From Marinobacter confluentis (GTDB lineage: Bacteria > Pseudomonadota > Gammaproteobacteria > Pseudomonadales > Oleiphilaceae): a DNA stretch of 64,000 nt. Each line of letters begins with the position of its first letter. Position 1 is the stretch's first letter. Positions 37,441 through 47,162 of the stretch are shown here, piece after piece. The position numbers were made by a program, and so were the translations under genes. The notes under the pieces are model-generated. The model was not told the origin of the DNA. It worked only from the letters and a program-made list of their open reading frames with translations, and ran no database searches. The DNA lies in contig NZ_SRPF01000001.1 in NCBI RefSeq assembly GCF_004785685.1, positions 372,001 through 436,000 of the forward strand. The letters run 5' to 3'.

Positions 37441-38541
37441 TTGAAAAAAGCCATGGTAATTCTGGGTGCGGCCCTGCTGGTTGCCGCACTTGCCAGTTAT
37501 GCCTCCCGGCCGGTGCCGATTGAGCAAAAGCTCATTTCGATACAGGCCCGCGACGCACTGCCAGGTTTTGACAGCATCCACAACGAGCCGATTGAGGTCC
37601 AGGCCGCCATACTGGATCTGGGCGACGACCCGTTGCTGCTGCTTAAAGCCCAGGCTGCGCTGCTCGCCTATCCCGAGATGGCCAGGGAAGTCCTTCCCCT
37701 CTACGCCTCTGAACCGGAGTTTCGCGAGGTACTGACCACCTACGGTGGGAATGTGCTGCCGCCCATTCAATACTTCATCCAGAATCCCGTCAGTTCCGTT
37801 GAGTGGATGAACAAGGCAGCCCGGCAATATGACCGGGTCAGAGCCTATATTGCCGAACTGAGGGGGCAAGAGGCTGAAGCGCCGAAAGACGCCGAGCCAC
37901 TGTCGCCGGAGGAGCGCGGCTGGTATGCGGTGAACTTCATTCGCAGCGAAGGCCACGATTTCCTCGGGCAGTTTGTGGTGAACGACAGCGGCGAGACCCA
38001 GTGGGTACAGACGGAGCGGGTCACGGAAGGCATTACCCAGTTTTTTACCAGTGGTGTCCGGCAACTGGAGACGAATTACCGCACCGGCGAGGACATCTCT
38101 GCCAGCGATATCGGCTGGGCGTCGGTGGACGTGCTGGTGTTTGCCAGTGCGGTCAAGGTTCTCAGGGCAGGGAGGACCGCGGCGCAAGCCACTCGTGGGG
38201 CGGCGTTGTCGACTCGGTCCGCGGCACTGGCGGCACGAATTACCGGCAGCGGACGGCTGATTCTGAGCAGTGCCCGATACGCAAAATGGCCCTTGATTAT
38301 TGGGGCGGGGTATCTGGTGGTGACCCATCCCAGCCTGATCAATGATTTTTTTGCGGGAGTGGCGGATGTGCTGGGAGTGTCGCCGATGCTGATCCAGCTT
38401 GCCGGCTGGCTGTTGATTCTGATACCCGCATTCTATCTTCTCAGCTGGTTGGTGTGGCCAGCCATCGCCCTGCTTAAAGGGCTTCTTGCCATTCTTTATC
38501 AGCTTGCCGGCCGCAGAACCGGTTATTCAGAGTTCCGGTAG
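37441..38541 (+). CDS. unrecognised membrane protein, 366 aa
   Basis: I do not recognise this family. It starts with TTG at 37441 (MKKAMVILGAALLVAAL) behind GAGGTGGA. An N-terminal hydrophobic segment is an anchor or uncleaved signal; about 260 mostly soluble residues follow, with a YAVNFIRSEGHDFLGQF patch, then an Ala/Arg-rich stretch and two or three C-terminal helices (WPLIIGAGYLVV; LIQLAGWLLILIPAFYLLSWLV, shown in part). It is followed by a lipoprotein gene in the same direction, and the two may form an envelope unit. Confidence 0.65.
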   Translation: MKKAMVILGAALLVAALASYASRPVPIEQKLISIQARDALPGFDSIHNEPIEVQAAILDLGDDPLLLLKAQAALLAYPEMAREVLPLYASEPEFREVLTTYGGNVLPPIQYFIQNPVSSVEWMNKAARQYDRVRAYIAELRGQEAEAPKDAEPLSPEERGWYAVNFIRSEGHDFLGQFVVNDSGETQWVQTERVTEGITQFFTSGVRQLETNYRTGEDISASDIGWASVDVLVFASAVKVLRAGRTAAQATRGAALSTRSAALAARITGSGRLILSSARYAKWPLIIGAGYLVVTHPSLINDFFAGVADVLGVSPMLIQLAGWLLILIPAFYLLSWLVWPAIALLKGLLAILYQLAGRRTGYSEFR

Positions 38542-38646
38542 CCTCCGTTACCGGCAGACACCGCTCTGCAAATTTTGACGGCCGGCGTGTTACCTCATGG
38601 CAACAGATCTGGCATGAAGAGTATCCCCATCGGCAGGAGGCTGGTT

Positions 38647-39471
38647 ATGTTACGCACTGGATATGAGCCCCTGATAATCGGCCTGACACTAGTGCTGACT
38701 CTTGCTGGCTGTGGGCGCAATGACGACCTGGGGCAAATGGAAGTTGAGCTGGCGCCCGCGGAGCTGACCTGGATTGGTGATCAGATTTTCCAGAACGAAT
38801 GTGCGGGCAGGGAATCCTGCCTGGTGCACTGGAATGAGGGGGAAGCTTTTCCATCGCTCGGGATTGGCCACTTTATCTGGTACCCCGCCGGAATCGAAGG
38901 CCCATTCGTTGAGAGCTTCCCGGTGATGATTGCTTACCTGTCTGAGCAGGGGGTGGAACTTCCAGATTGGCTTTCCGGATTAGAGCCCTTCGACGCGCCC
39001 TGGGAAAACCGGGAAATTTTTCTGGCGCAGTCGGGTGCGGATAGAGTTCGTGAACTGCGAGCATTTTTGTCCAGTACCCGAGGCGAGCAGGCGGGGTTTG
39101 TCGTTCAGCGTGCCAAACAGGCGCTCAGGCGGGTTGTTCTCGCAGCACCCGCGGAGCAAAGGGAGTCCATGTCAGAGCGAATCGAATCGTTGATCCAGAC
39201 CCCCGGCGGTACCTATGCCCTGATTGACTACGTCAACTTCAAAGGTGAGGGGTTGGCAGAAGCTGAGCGCTATAAGGGCCAGGGTTGGGGCCTGCTTCAG
39301 GTGCTTCAGGGAATGCTAGAACACCAGGGAACCCCAGCGCTGACAGCTTTCAGGAAGTCTGCCGCAGCTGTGCTAACGCGCCGCGCTGACAATGCCGAAC
39401 AGCCGATAGAAAAAGCCCGCTGGCTGCCCGGTTGGCTGAATCGCCTGGAGACCTACCGCGAACCGGAGTGA
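38647..39471 (+). CDS. predicted lipoprotein, lysozyme-like motif, function unknown
   Basis: The start is the ATG at 38647, six bases after a perfect AGGAGG; an upstream in-frame ATG at 38614 is less supported. The 274-aa product has a lipoprotein signal with lipobox LAGC (Cys22). The segment at residues 48-80, with IFQNE, WNEGEAFPSLGIGHFIWY and a Glu-to-GxGH spacing, recalls the Glu...G(Y/I)GH signature of GH24-type lysozymes. A second conserved-looking patch, IDYVNFKGEG and GWGLLQVLQ, follows. Lysozyme-like activity is only a suggestion; the overall family is unknown to me. Confidence 0.65.
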   Translation: MLRTGYEPLIIGLTLVLTLAGCGRNDDLGQMEVELAPAELTWIGDQIFQNECAGRESCLVHWNEGEAFPSLGIGHFIWYPAGIEGPFVESFPVMIAYLSEQGVELPDWLSGLEPFDAPWENREIFLAQSGADRVRELRAFLSSTRGEQAGFVVQRAKQALRRVVLAAPAEQRESMSERIESLIQTPGGTYALIDYVNFKGEGLAEAERYKGQGWGLLQVLQGMLEHQGTPALTAFRKSAAAVLTRRADNAEQPIEKARWLPGWLNRLETYREPE

Positions 39472-39738
39472 CGTTTGTGTAAAGAAATGTTCCGGAAAAC
39501 TGGTTGATTCGCGTTTACGGTTCTACTTTATAGTAAGACGTTCTGGAAGGTGAGCTCCAGATACGCAGGCGTGCCCTGAACCGAGGCGTTCAGTGCCCGC
39601 TTTTGTGGCTCTGATTCACCGACCAATGCGGCTCAACAAGGAAAAAATGAACAAAAACATTGAGGTCCATCGCTGGCTTGTAAATTGCTTGCCAGATCAC
39701 GCGATGTTCCTTAACCCACGGATTTCGGAGAACTGATA

Positions 39739-40764
39739 ATGAACAACACCAAATCAATGGCCGCCGGCGCAGTGATGCTGTGCGGTGTTCTTGCTGCCCC
39801 TTTTGCCACTGCTGCAACCACCCTTGAAAGCGTAAAAGAGAAGGGGCACCTGCAGTGTGGCGTGACCAGCGGCCTGCCAGGATTCTCCCAGCCGGACGAC
39901 AAGGGCAACTGGACCGGTATTGACGTGGATACCTGCCGTGCCGTCGCTGCTGCCATCTTCGGAGACGCTCAGGCCGTCGAGTTTACTCCGCTGACCGCAA
40001 AGGAGCGCTTCACTGCGCTGCAGTCAGGCGAAATCGACATGCTGTCCCGGAACACCACCTGGACCCTGACCCGCGATGCCTCTCTGGGTCTGAACTTTAC
40101 CGGCACCAACTATTACGACGGTCAGGGTTTCCTGATCAACAAGGATCTGGGCGTCAATGACGCGACTGAGCTGGATGGCGCGACCATCTGTATTCAGGCA
40201 GGAACCACAACCGAACTGAACCTGTCCGACTATTTCCGCGCCAAGGGGATGGAATATCAGCCAATCGTGTTTGATACCTCCGAACAGACGGTTCAGGGCT
40301 TTGCCGCCGGACGCTGCGACGTTCTGACATCCGACCGTTCACAGCTGGCCGCACTCCGTTCCAAGTTGACCGACCCGAGCTCAGCCGAAATTCTGCCGAA
40401 CACCATCTCCAAAGAGCCGCTTGGCCCGGTGGTGCGTCAGGGTGATGATCAGTGGTTCAACATCGTCAAGTGGGTACTGTTTGCCCAGATCAACGCCGAG
40501 GAGCTGGGCATTACCAGCGCCAACGTTGAAGACATGCTGAAGTCTGACAACCCGAACGTGCAGCGTCTGCTGGGTACTGACGGCGACATGGGCGCCAAGC
40601 TTGGACTGCCGGATGACTTTGGCCACAAGGTGATCAAGCAGGTCGGTAACTACGGCGAAATGTACGACCGTAACGTTGGCCCGGACACCCCGCTGGGGCT
40701 TGACCGTGGCTTGAACGCGCTGTGGACCGAAGGCGGTATTCTTTACGCGCCTCCACTTCGCTAA
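39739..40764 (+). CDS. aapJ: general L-amino acid ABC transporter, substrate-binding protein
   Basis: The 341-aa periplasmic protein has a cleavable signal (AGAVMLCGVLAAPFATAA). It belongs to the SBP family 3 group of AapJ/BztA: the N-terminal ESVKEKGHLQCGVTSGLPGF, seen in part, and DIDMLSRNTTWTLTRD are typical. It is the first gene of aapJQMP and is followed by a hairpin that may reduce read-through to the permease genes. Confidence 0.92.
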   Translation: MNNTKSMAAGAVMLCGVLAAPFATAATTLESVKEKGHLQCGVTSGLPGFSQPDDKGNWTGIDVDTCRAVAAAIFGDAQAVEFTPLTAKERFTALQSGEIDMLSRNTTWTLTRDASLGLNFTGTNYYDGQGFLINKDLGVNDATELDGATICIQAGTTTELNLSDYFRAKGMEYQPIVFDTSEQTVQGFAAGRCDVLTSDRSQLAALRSKLTDPSSAEILPNTISKEPLGPVVRQGDDQWFNIVKWVLFAQINAEELGITSANVEDMLKSDNPNVQRLLGTDGDMGAKLGLPDDFGHKVIKQVGNYGEMYDRNVGPDTPLGLDRGLNALWTEGGILYAPPLR

Positions 40765-40776
40765 CACCTGAAAGCG

Positions 40777-40810
40777 AACAGCAGGCGGACGACTGTCCGT
40801 CTGCTGTTTT
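40777..40810 (+). terminator. attenuator hairpin between aapJ and aapQ
   Basis: AACAGCAGGCGGAC (40777-40790) pairs with GTCCGTCTGCTGTT (40795-40808) with one G-T wobble and a four-base loop; a short T-run follows. Its position after the binding-protein gene suits a partial terminator or an mRNA-stabilising hairpin. Confidence 0.75.
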
Positions 40811-40851
40811 CGTGATTTGCTTCATCGCGGTTCAGCTTTCCGGGAAACTCC

Positions 40852-42039
40852 ATGAAAAAACAGACTGTTGATTCCAGACCGGCAGGGCCCAAGCCCTGGT
40901 ACGATCCCCGAATTCGTTCACTCTTTTTTCAGTTCGTTGCCATTGCCCTTGTGTTCTGGGGCGGATGGACGCTGGTTGATAACACCCTTTCAAACATGGA
41001 AAGCCGAGGCATCAGCACGGGTTTCGGCTTCCTGAATGAGACTGCAGGCTTCGGCATTATCATGTCGCTGGTGCCTTATGACGCCACCATGACCTACGGC
41101 CGGACTTTTTTTGTTGGTCTGATGAATACCCTGCTGGTGTCGGCAATGGGTATTGTCGCCGCCACTATAATCGGTTTTATTATTGGTGTGGCTCGGCTTT
41201 CCAGCAACTGGCTGGTGGCCAAGCTTGCGCTTGTTTACATCGAAGTGATTCGCAACATTCCGCTGCTGCTGCAGATTTTCTTCTGGTATTTTGCGGTTCT
41301 CGGAAGCCTGCCTTCGCCCCGTCAGAGTGTTGAGGTGGGCGGCAGTTTTTTCCTCAATAATCGAGGCCTCTATTTACCCGAGCCGATTACGCAGGACGGC
41401 TTTGGTCTTGTCTGGGGCGCGTTGATTGTCGCCATTGTTGCGGTAGTCGGTCTGCGAACCTGGGCGAAGAGGCGCCAGCTTGCGACCGGCCAGATATTTC
41501 CAACGTTCAAGGTAGGTTTTGCCATTCTGGTGATTCTTCCCGTGTTGGCTTATCTGACAGCGGGCGCGCCCCTTGAGTGGGACTTACCGGCACTGAAAGG
41601 ATTCAACTTTGGTGGTGGCATTACCATCATCCCTGAGCTCGCAGCACTGTGGATAGCTCTGTCTCTTTATACTGCAAGCTTTATCGCCGAGATTGTTCGC
41701 TCCGGCATTCTCTCGGTCAGCAAAGGCCAGACCGAGGCCGCGAAGGCGCTTGGACTGCCCAATGGCCTGACCCTGCGTCTAGTCGTTATTCCCCAGGCCA
41801 TGCGGGTCATCATCCCGCCGCTGACCAGCCAGTATCTGAACCTGGCAAAGAACTCTTCACTGGCAACTGCTATCGGCTACCCGGACCTTGTGGCTGTGTT
41901 CATGGGAACAACCCTGAACCAGACCGGTCAGGCCGTGGAGGTGGTCGCTATAACCATGGCGGTGTATCTCACCATCAGCCTGACAATCTCCCTGTTTATG
42001 AACATCTATAACCGGGCCGTGGCGATTAAGGAGCGATGA
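40852..42039 (+). CDS. aapQ: general L-amino acid ABC transporter permease AapQ
   Basis: The 395-aa inner-membrane permease has about eight helices. The first helix lies near residues 22-40 and a conserved IEVIRNIPLLLQIFFWY segment follows in the middle. The permease coupling loop EAAKALGLPNGLTLRLVVIPQA is near the C-terminus (quoted in part). It is longer than typical HisM-type permeases, as is usual for AapQ/BztB. The stop overlaps the start of aapM. Confidence 0.92.
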   Translation: MKKQTVDSRPAGPKPWYDPRIRSLFFQFVAIALVFWGGWTLVDNTLSNMESRGISTGFGFLNETAGFGIIMSLVPYDATMTYGRTFFVGLMNTLLVSAMGIVAATIIGFIIGVARLSSNWLVAKLALVYIEVIRNIPLLLQIFFWYFAVLGSLPSPRQSVEVGGSFFLNNRGLYLPEPITQDGFGLVWGALIVAIVAVVGLRTWAKRRQLATGQIFPTFKVGFAILVILPVLAYLTAGAPLEWDLPALKGFNFGGGITIIPELAALWIALSLYTASFIAEIVRSGILSVSKGQTEAAKALGLPNGLTLRLVVIPQAMRVIIPPLTSQYLNLAKNSSLATAIGYPDLVAVFMGTTLNQTGQAVEVVAITMAVYLTISLTISLFMNIYNRAVAIKER

Positions 42040-43124
42040 TGGCTGAGCCAATGTTGAAACCACCCAAAGTTGCGATCAGCCCCCTGGACTGGATGCGCCA
42101 GAACCTGTTCTCAAGCTGGTACAACAGCCTGCTGACCATTGTGGTCGGATATATGGTTGTCACCAGCGTGGGGCCGCTGTTCACCTGGCTGTTTTTTGAA
42201 GCCACCTTTCTGGGAGACGAACCCAGTGACTGTGTCGGCACCGGCGCCTGCTGGCTGTTTATAAGCCAGCGACTGAACTTCTTTATCTACGGCTTCTATC
42301 CGGACGAATTCCAGTGGCGGGTGGATGTGATGTTCCTGTTGCTGGCGGTCTGTTTTGTGCCCCAGTTCATCGAACGTTTCCCCGGGCGCAAATGGTTCGG
42401 GCTGTTTGGCCTGACCGGCCTGCCCGTTGTGGGCTACTTCCTGATTCCGGGCGGGAACTTCGGCCTGGAGATCGTGGAAAGCAGTAAATGGGGCGGCCTG
42501 ATGCTGACGCTGATTCTTGCCTATATCGGCATCATCGCGTCGCTGCCAATCGGCATACTGCTGGCTCTGGGGCGGCGCTCGGAAATGCCGATCATTCGCG
42601 GTATCTGCGTGGTGTTCATCGAGGTCTGGCGAGCGGTACCGCTGATTACGGTGCTGTTCATGGCGTCAGTGATGCTGCCGCTGTTCCTGCCAGATGGCAT
42701 GAACTTCGAGAAGCTTATGCGGGCGCTCATAGGTATCACCCTCTGGCAGTCGGCCTACATGGCGGAGGTTATTCGGGGCGGCTTGCAGGCGATCCCGAGA
42801 GGGCAGTATGAAGCGGCGGATGCGCTGGGCCTGGGTTATTGGAAGAAAACGGGGCTGATCATCCTGCCCCAGGCACTGAAGATGGTCATCCCCGGCATCG
42901 TTAACACCTTCATATCGCTGTTCAAGGACACCACGCTGGTGCTGATTATCGGCCTGTTCGACATTCTCGGCACCGTGCAGTCAACGGTAACCGATCCGGC
43001 CTGGCAGAACGTTGCCATCGAAGGTTATGTATTCGTGGCCTTCTGTTTCTGGGTGTTCTGCTTTGGCATTTCCCGCTACAGCCAGAATCTTGAACGCAAA
43101 CTAGACACCGGTCATAAGACCTGA
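42036..43124 (+). CDS. aapM: general L-amino acid ABC transporter permease AapM
   Basis: The 362-aa permease partners AapQ. The N-terminus holds helix 1 and an extended loop with [22 protein letters not shown] and the coupling motif [20 protein letters not shown] match the family. The gene overlaps aapQ by four bases (ATGA) and aapP by one base, indicating translational coupling. Confidence 0.92.
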   Translation: MMAEPMLKPPKVAISPLDWMRQNLFSSWYNSLLTIVVGYMVVTSVGPLFTWLFFEATFLGDEPSDCVGTGACWLFISQRLNFFIYGFYPDEFQWRVDVMFLLLAVCFVPQFIERFPGRKWFGLFGLTGLPVVGYFLIPGGNFGLEIVESSKWGGLMLTLILAYIGIIASLPIGILLALGRRSEMPIIRGICVVFIEVWRAVPLITVLFMASVMLPLFLPDGMNFEKLMRALIGITLWQSAYMAEVIRGGLQAIPRGQYEAADALGLGYWKKTGLIILPQALKMVIPGIVNTFISLFKDTTLVLIIGLFDILGTVQSTVTDPAWQNVAIEGYVFVAFCFWVFCFGISRYSQNLERKLDTGHKT

Positions 43125-43936
43125 TGGGTAACACTATGACAGATCAAACCCAGGCAACGGGCTCCACGGGCCCCGTTCCAAGTCAGAAAGATGATAGCAG
43201 CTCGGCGATTATCCGGGTTGAGTCCATGAACAAGTGGTACGGGGATTTTCACGTCCTCAAGGACCTGAACCTGAGTGTCCGCCAGGGCGAGAGGATCGTC
43301 ATCTGCGGTCCTTCCGGATCGGGCAAGTCAACGTTCATTCGTTGTATCAACCGTCTGGAAGAGCATCAACAGGGCAAGATTATCGTCGATAACATCGAAC
43401 TGACGGACGATATTCGCCACATCGACACGGTACGCCGTGAAGTCGGTATGGTGTTCCAGCATTTCAACCTGTTCCCGCACCTGACGGTGCTTGAAAACTG
43501 CTGCCTGTCGCCCATCTGGGTTCGAAAAACACCCAGAAAAGAGGCGGAAGAAGCGGCCATGGAGTATCTGGAGCGGGTCAAGATACCGGACCAGGCCAAC
43601 AAGTTCCCCGGCCAGCTGTCCGGCGGCCAGCAGCAGCGGGTCGCGATCGCCCGGGCATTGTGCATGAAGCCGAAAATCATGCTGTTTGACGAGCCTACCT
43701 CGGCACTGGATCCGGAGATGATCAAGGAAGTGCTGGACGTCATGATCGAGCTTGCGGGCAGCGGCATGACCATGCTGTGCGTAACTCACGAGATGGGTTT
43801 CGCCAAAACCGTGGCAGACCGGGTGATCTTTATGGACGGCGGCGAGATTGTGGAGGAGGCGCCGCCCCATGAGTTCTTTACCAACCCGCAGGAACCGAGA
43901 ACCCAGAAGTTCCTGGAGCAGATTCTGGACCACTGA
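43124..43936 (+). CDS. aapP: general L-amino acid ABC transporter ATPase AapP
   Basis: The 270-aa ABC ATPase energises the transporter. Walker A is GPSGSGKST, signature [15 protein letters not shown], Walker [14 protein letters not shown]-loop VTHEMGF. The start could be the ATG at 43124 or the one at 43136 (MTDQTQ); both lie in the same frame. A strong terminator follows at 43948. Confidence 0.94.
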   Translation: MGNTMTDQTQATGSTGPVPSQKDDSSSAIIRVESMNKWYGDFHVLKDLNLSVRQGERIVICGPSGSGKSTFIRCINRLEEHQQGKIIVDNIELTDDIRHIDTVRREVGMVFQHFNLFPHLTVLENCCLSPIWVRKTPRKEAEEAAMEYLERVKIPDQANKFPGQLSGGQQQRVAIARALCMKPKIMLFDEPTSALDPEMIKEVLDVMIELAGSGMTMLCVTHEMGFAKTVADRVIFMDGGEIVEEAPPHEFFTNPQEPRTQKFLEQILDH

Positions 43937-43947
43937 TGACGGAGGCT

Positions 43948-44040
43948 GGCCCCAGTGTGGGGGCCTTTTCCTCCGGGAAAAAGAACTCGCTGCGCTCAGA
44001 CACCTTTGTTCCCTGCAGAAAAGGCCCCCACCCTGGGGCC
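43948..44040. terminator. mirror-image terminators between aapP and lpxH
   Basis: The arms at 43948-43970 and 44018-44040 are 23-bp inverted copies with one mismatch, 47 bp apart. Each arm by itself can fold as a GGCCCC/GGGGCC hairpin followed by TTTTC on its own strand, so each convergent transcript (aapP plus strand, lpxH minus strand) has a terminator. Confidence 0.8.
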
Positions 44041-44069
44041 GATATCAGGCGATCCTGCTGGCCTCTTTT

Positions 44070-44795
44070 TTAAAGAGGGTATTTGTTAAGTTCTGGTTTT
44101 TCGTCCGGCGTGACTTCCAGCCACCATACGTTTTCATGCCAGTCACCCAATACAATGCGCTTGGCAGGCTTGCCATTAGCGGTCAGGTCATGCTCTGCAG
44201 GCCTGTGGGTGTGGCCGTGAATGATGTTCTGGACGCCGTGGGCTTCCAATTCGCGCACCACTTCCTCGGGCGTCACATCCATGATGGACTCTTCCTTGCC
44301 CTTGTTCTTGGCCATGCTGATTTCCCGTAGCTGGCGCGCCATGGTTTTGCGGTCTTCCAGCGGGCGCTGAAGAATCATCTGTTGCCACTGAGGATTGCGC
44401 ATGTTGGCCCGAAACTTCTGGTATTCCACATCTGCGGTACACAGGCTGTCGCCATGCATCAGCAGGTAGGGGGTGCCGTAAAGCTCCACCACCGAGGGGT
44501 CTTCAAGCAGGGTGGCGCCAGCCCGTTGGCAGTAGTCCTCGCCAATCAGGAAATCCCGGTTGCCGTGCATGAAGTAAATTGTGGTGCCGCTGGCTTTGAC
44601 TTCCCTCAGTGCGCCGGCCACGGTTTCCTGCAAGGGGGTTCGCTCGTCGTCCCCAATCCAGGCTTCAAAAAAATCACCCAGGATATAGAGCGCGTCTATG
44701 GCCATGGCTTTGTCTTTCAGAAACGCCAGAAACGCGTCGGTAATGTCCGGTCTGGATTCTTCCAGGTGCAGGTCGGAAATGAAACGCGTGGTCAC
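44070..44795 (-). CDS. lpxH: UDP-2,3-diacylglucosamine diphosphatase
   Basis: The 241-aa calcineurin-like phosphoesterase makes lipid X in lipid A synthesis. Metal-binding motifs are ISDLHLEES, GDFFEAWIGDDE, MHGNRDF and HGHTHRP. The gene overlaps ppiB by four bases and is downstream of it, the common ppiB-lpxH pair. Confidence 0.94.
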   Translation of the reverse strand: MTTRFISDLHLEESRPDITDAFLAFLKDKAMAIDALYILGDFFEAWIGDDERTPLQETVAGALREVKASGTTIYFMHGNRDFLIGEDYCQRAGATLLEDPSVVELYGTPYLLMHGDSLCTADVEYQKFRANMRNPQWQQMILQRPLEDRKTMARQLREISMAKNKGKEESIMDVTPEEVVRELEAHGVQNIIHGHTHRPAEHDLTANGKPAKRIVLGDWHENVWWLEVTPDEKPELNKYPL

Positions 44796-45301
44796 GCGGG
44801 TTCCCCATCCTCAGTGACTTCAGCAGAGATGATCACAACATCTTCAGCGGGCACATCCTGATGACCGTCACGCATGGTGGTTGGCACTGACCGTATGATG
44901 TTCACGGTGTCCATGCTGTCAACAATCTTGCCGAACACGCAGTAGCCCCAACCTTCGGCGTTCTCGGCTGTGTGGTCCAGAAAGCCGTTATTCTCGACGT
45001 TGATGAAGAACTGCGCGGTGGCGGAGTGGGGGTCCATGGTGCGGGCCATGGCAACCGCTCCTTGCATGTTGCTCAGACCGTTGTTGGCTTCGTTGCGAAT
45101 TGGTGCGCGGGTTTTTCTGGGGGCCATTCCCGGCTCAAAGCCGCCGCCCTGGATCATGAAATTGCTGATAACACGATGAAAGATCAGACCATCGTAGAAG
45201 CCATCCTTTACATACTGTTCGAAATTTCTGGCGGTTTCTGGGGCTCTTTCGTGGTCCAGCTCGATCTTGATATCGCCATGGGAGGTTTTCAGCAGAATCA
45301 T
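44792..45301 (-). CDS. ppiB: cytoplasmic-type cyclophilin peptidyl-prolyl isomerase
   Basis: The 169-aa cyclophilin starts at the ATG at 45301 (MILLKTSHGDIKIEL) behind AGGAA; the open frame upstream to 45448 crosses the glnS start and is not coding. The active site Arg is in FHRVISNFMIQGGGF, and the QFFINV motif is present. There is no signal peptide, so it is cytoplasmic. It is divergent from glnS. Confidence 0.93.
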   Translation of the reverse strand: MILLKTSHGDIKIELDHERAPETARNFEQYVKDGFYDGLIFHRVISNFMIQGGGFEPGMAPRKTRAPIRNEANNGLSNMQGAVAMARTMDPHSATAQFFINVENNGFLDHTAENAEGWGYCVFGKIVDSMDTVNIIRSVPTTMRDGHQDVPAEDVVIISAEVTEDGEPA

Positions 45302-45387
45302 CAGGGTTTCCTGTTCAGGGTGCTTTAAAAGTTGTTCCCATTGTACTGAAGAGTTTGCAGCTGTGCATGAGTTGAGCCACCATTTAT

Positions 45388-45400
45388 GCGTATAATACGC
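45388..45400. promoter_or_regulatory. palindromic -10 region upstream of glnS
   Basis: GCGTAT-A-ATACGC is a perfect 13-bp palindrome that contains a consensus TATAAT at 45391-45396, about 37 bp before the glnS start. No good -35 at the normal distance was seen, so the promoter call rests on the -10 and the position. Confidence 0.4.
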
Positions 45401-45432
45401 GGTTTCAGACCCAACCCGACGACTGAGACTGT

Positions 45433-47109
45433 ATGAGCGCCGAGTCAAAGAAAGCCCATAACTTTATCCAGAGCCTGATAGAAGACGCCATAACCAAAGG
45501 CGAGCACACCGGCAAAGTGGTCACGCGGTTTCCACCAGAACCCAATGGATACCTGCACATCGGCCACGCCAAGTCGATCTGCCTGAATTTCGGCATTGCT
45601 GATACCTTTAACGGCGACTGTACGCTCAGGTTTGACGACACCAATCCGGAAAAGGAATCCCAGGAATACATTGACGCCATCAAGCAGGATGTTCAGTGGC
45701 TGGGTTTTGAATGGGCAGGGCAGGTGCGTTATGCCTCGGACTACTTTGACACCATTTACGCGTTCGCCGTCGAGCTGATCGAAAAGGGCAAGGCCTATGT
45801 GTGCGCCCTGTCCGCAGACCAGATGGCCGAATACCGGGGCACCCTGAAAGAGCCGGGCAGGAACAGCCCCTTCCGCGACCGCCCGGTAGAAGAAAACCTG
45901 CAGATGTTCCGGGATATGCGAGATGGCAAATACCAGAACGGCGAACTGGTGCTGCGCGCGAAAATCGACATGGCGTCCCCGAACATCAACCTGCGGGACC
46001 CGATCCTGTACAGGATTCGCTACGCCGACCATCACCAGACCGGTGACAAGTGGTGTATCTACCCGATGTACGACTTTACCCATCCGATTTCCGATGCCAT
46101 GGAGGGGATTACCCACTCCCTGTGCACACTGGAATTCGAAGATCATCGCCCGCTCTACGACTGGGTCCTGGAAAACATCTCCGCCCCCTGCCAGCCGCGG
46201 CAGATCGAATTCGCCCGGCTGAACCTGAACTACACCATCACCAGCAAGCGCAAACTCAAACGCCTGGTGGACGAAGGTTTCGTCGACAGCTGGAACGATC
46301 CGAGAATGCCGACAATTTCAGGCATGCGCCGTCGCGGCTATACCCCCGAATCACTGCGCACGTTCTGCGACATGATCGGTGTCAACAAGGCGGGCGGCAC
46401 CGTAGACATGGGCATGTTGGAACATGCCATCCGCGAAGACCTGAACACCCGCGCACCCCGCGCCATGTGCGTGATGCGCCCGTTGAAAGTGACCCTGACC
46501 AACTACCCGGCTGACAAAACCGAAACCCTGGTGTTGCCGGTGCACCCCCAGAACCCAGATATGGGCGAGCGGGAAGTCACCTGGAGCCAGACCCTGTACA
46601 TCGACCAGGAAGACTTCGCGATGGAGCCGCCGCGCAAGTGGAAACGCCTGGCGCCGGACCAGGCCGTTCGCCTGCGAGGCGGCTACGTGATGACCTGTCG
46701 TGAGGTTATTCGCAATGACAGTGGTGAGATTGTCGAACTTAAGTGCGAATACGATCCGGACACCTTGGGTGTGAATCCGGAAGGCTACAAGCCGAATGGT
46801 GTTCTGCATTGGGTATCGGCGACTGACAGCGTTGAAACCGACATCAATCAGTACGACCGCCTTTTTAACACTGAGAACCCGGACGGCGATAAGGAAACGG
46901 ATTTTGTTGATTCGATCAATCCGGAATCGCTGATTGTCCTGAAGGGCGCAAGAGTGGAAAAAAGTCTGGCTACGCCCAACACGGACTTGCCGTACCAGTT
47001 CGAGCGCGAAGGCTATTTTTTCTGCGATCAGGAACTTACCCAATCGGCAGGTCGCCCGGTGTTCAATCGTACCGTGACCCTTCGGGATTCCTGGGGAAAA
47101 ACTAAATAG
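45433..47109 (+). CDS. glnS: glutaminyl-tRNA synthetase
   Basis: The 558-aa class I synthetase charges tRNA-Gln. HIGH motif is in [13 protein letters not shown], and the KMSKS-like motif is [10 protein letters not shown]. The C-terminal anticodon-binding beta barrels are complete ([11 protein letters not shown] at the end). Length equals E. coli GlnS. cysS follows 53 bp later in the same direction. Confidence 0.97.
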   Translation: MSAESKKAHNFIQSLIEDAITKGEHTGKVVTRFPPEPNGYLHIGHAKSICLNFGIADTFNGDCTLRFDDTNPEKESQEYIDAIKQDVQWLGFEWAGQVRYASDYFDTIYAFAVELIEKGKAYVCALSADQMAEYRGTLKEPGRNSPFRDRPVEENLQMFRDMRDGKYQNGELVLRAKIDMASPNINLRDPILYRIRYADHHQTGDKWCIYPMYDFTHPISDAMEGITHSLCTLEFEDHRPLYDWVLENISAPCQPRQIEFARLNLNYTITSKRKLKRLVDEGFVDSWNDPRMPTISGMRRRGYTPESLRTFCDMIGVNKAGGTVDMGMLEHAIREDLNTRAPRAMCVMRPLKVTLTNYPADKTETLVLPVHPQNPDMGEREVTWSQTLYIDQEDFAMEPPRKWKRLAPDQAVRLRGGYVMTCREVIRNDSGEIVELKCEYDPDTLGVNPEGYKPNGVLHWVSATDSVETDINQYDRLFNTENPDGDKETDFVDSINPESLIVLKGARVEKSLATPNTDLPYQFEREGYFFCDQELTQSAGRPVFNRTVTLRDSWGKTK

Positions 47110-47162
47110 GGCGCCAAGGCACCAAGCCAGACCCGAATGCACCAGACAAAACGAGCAAAACA

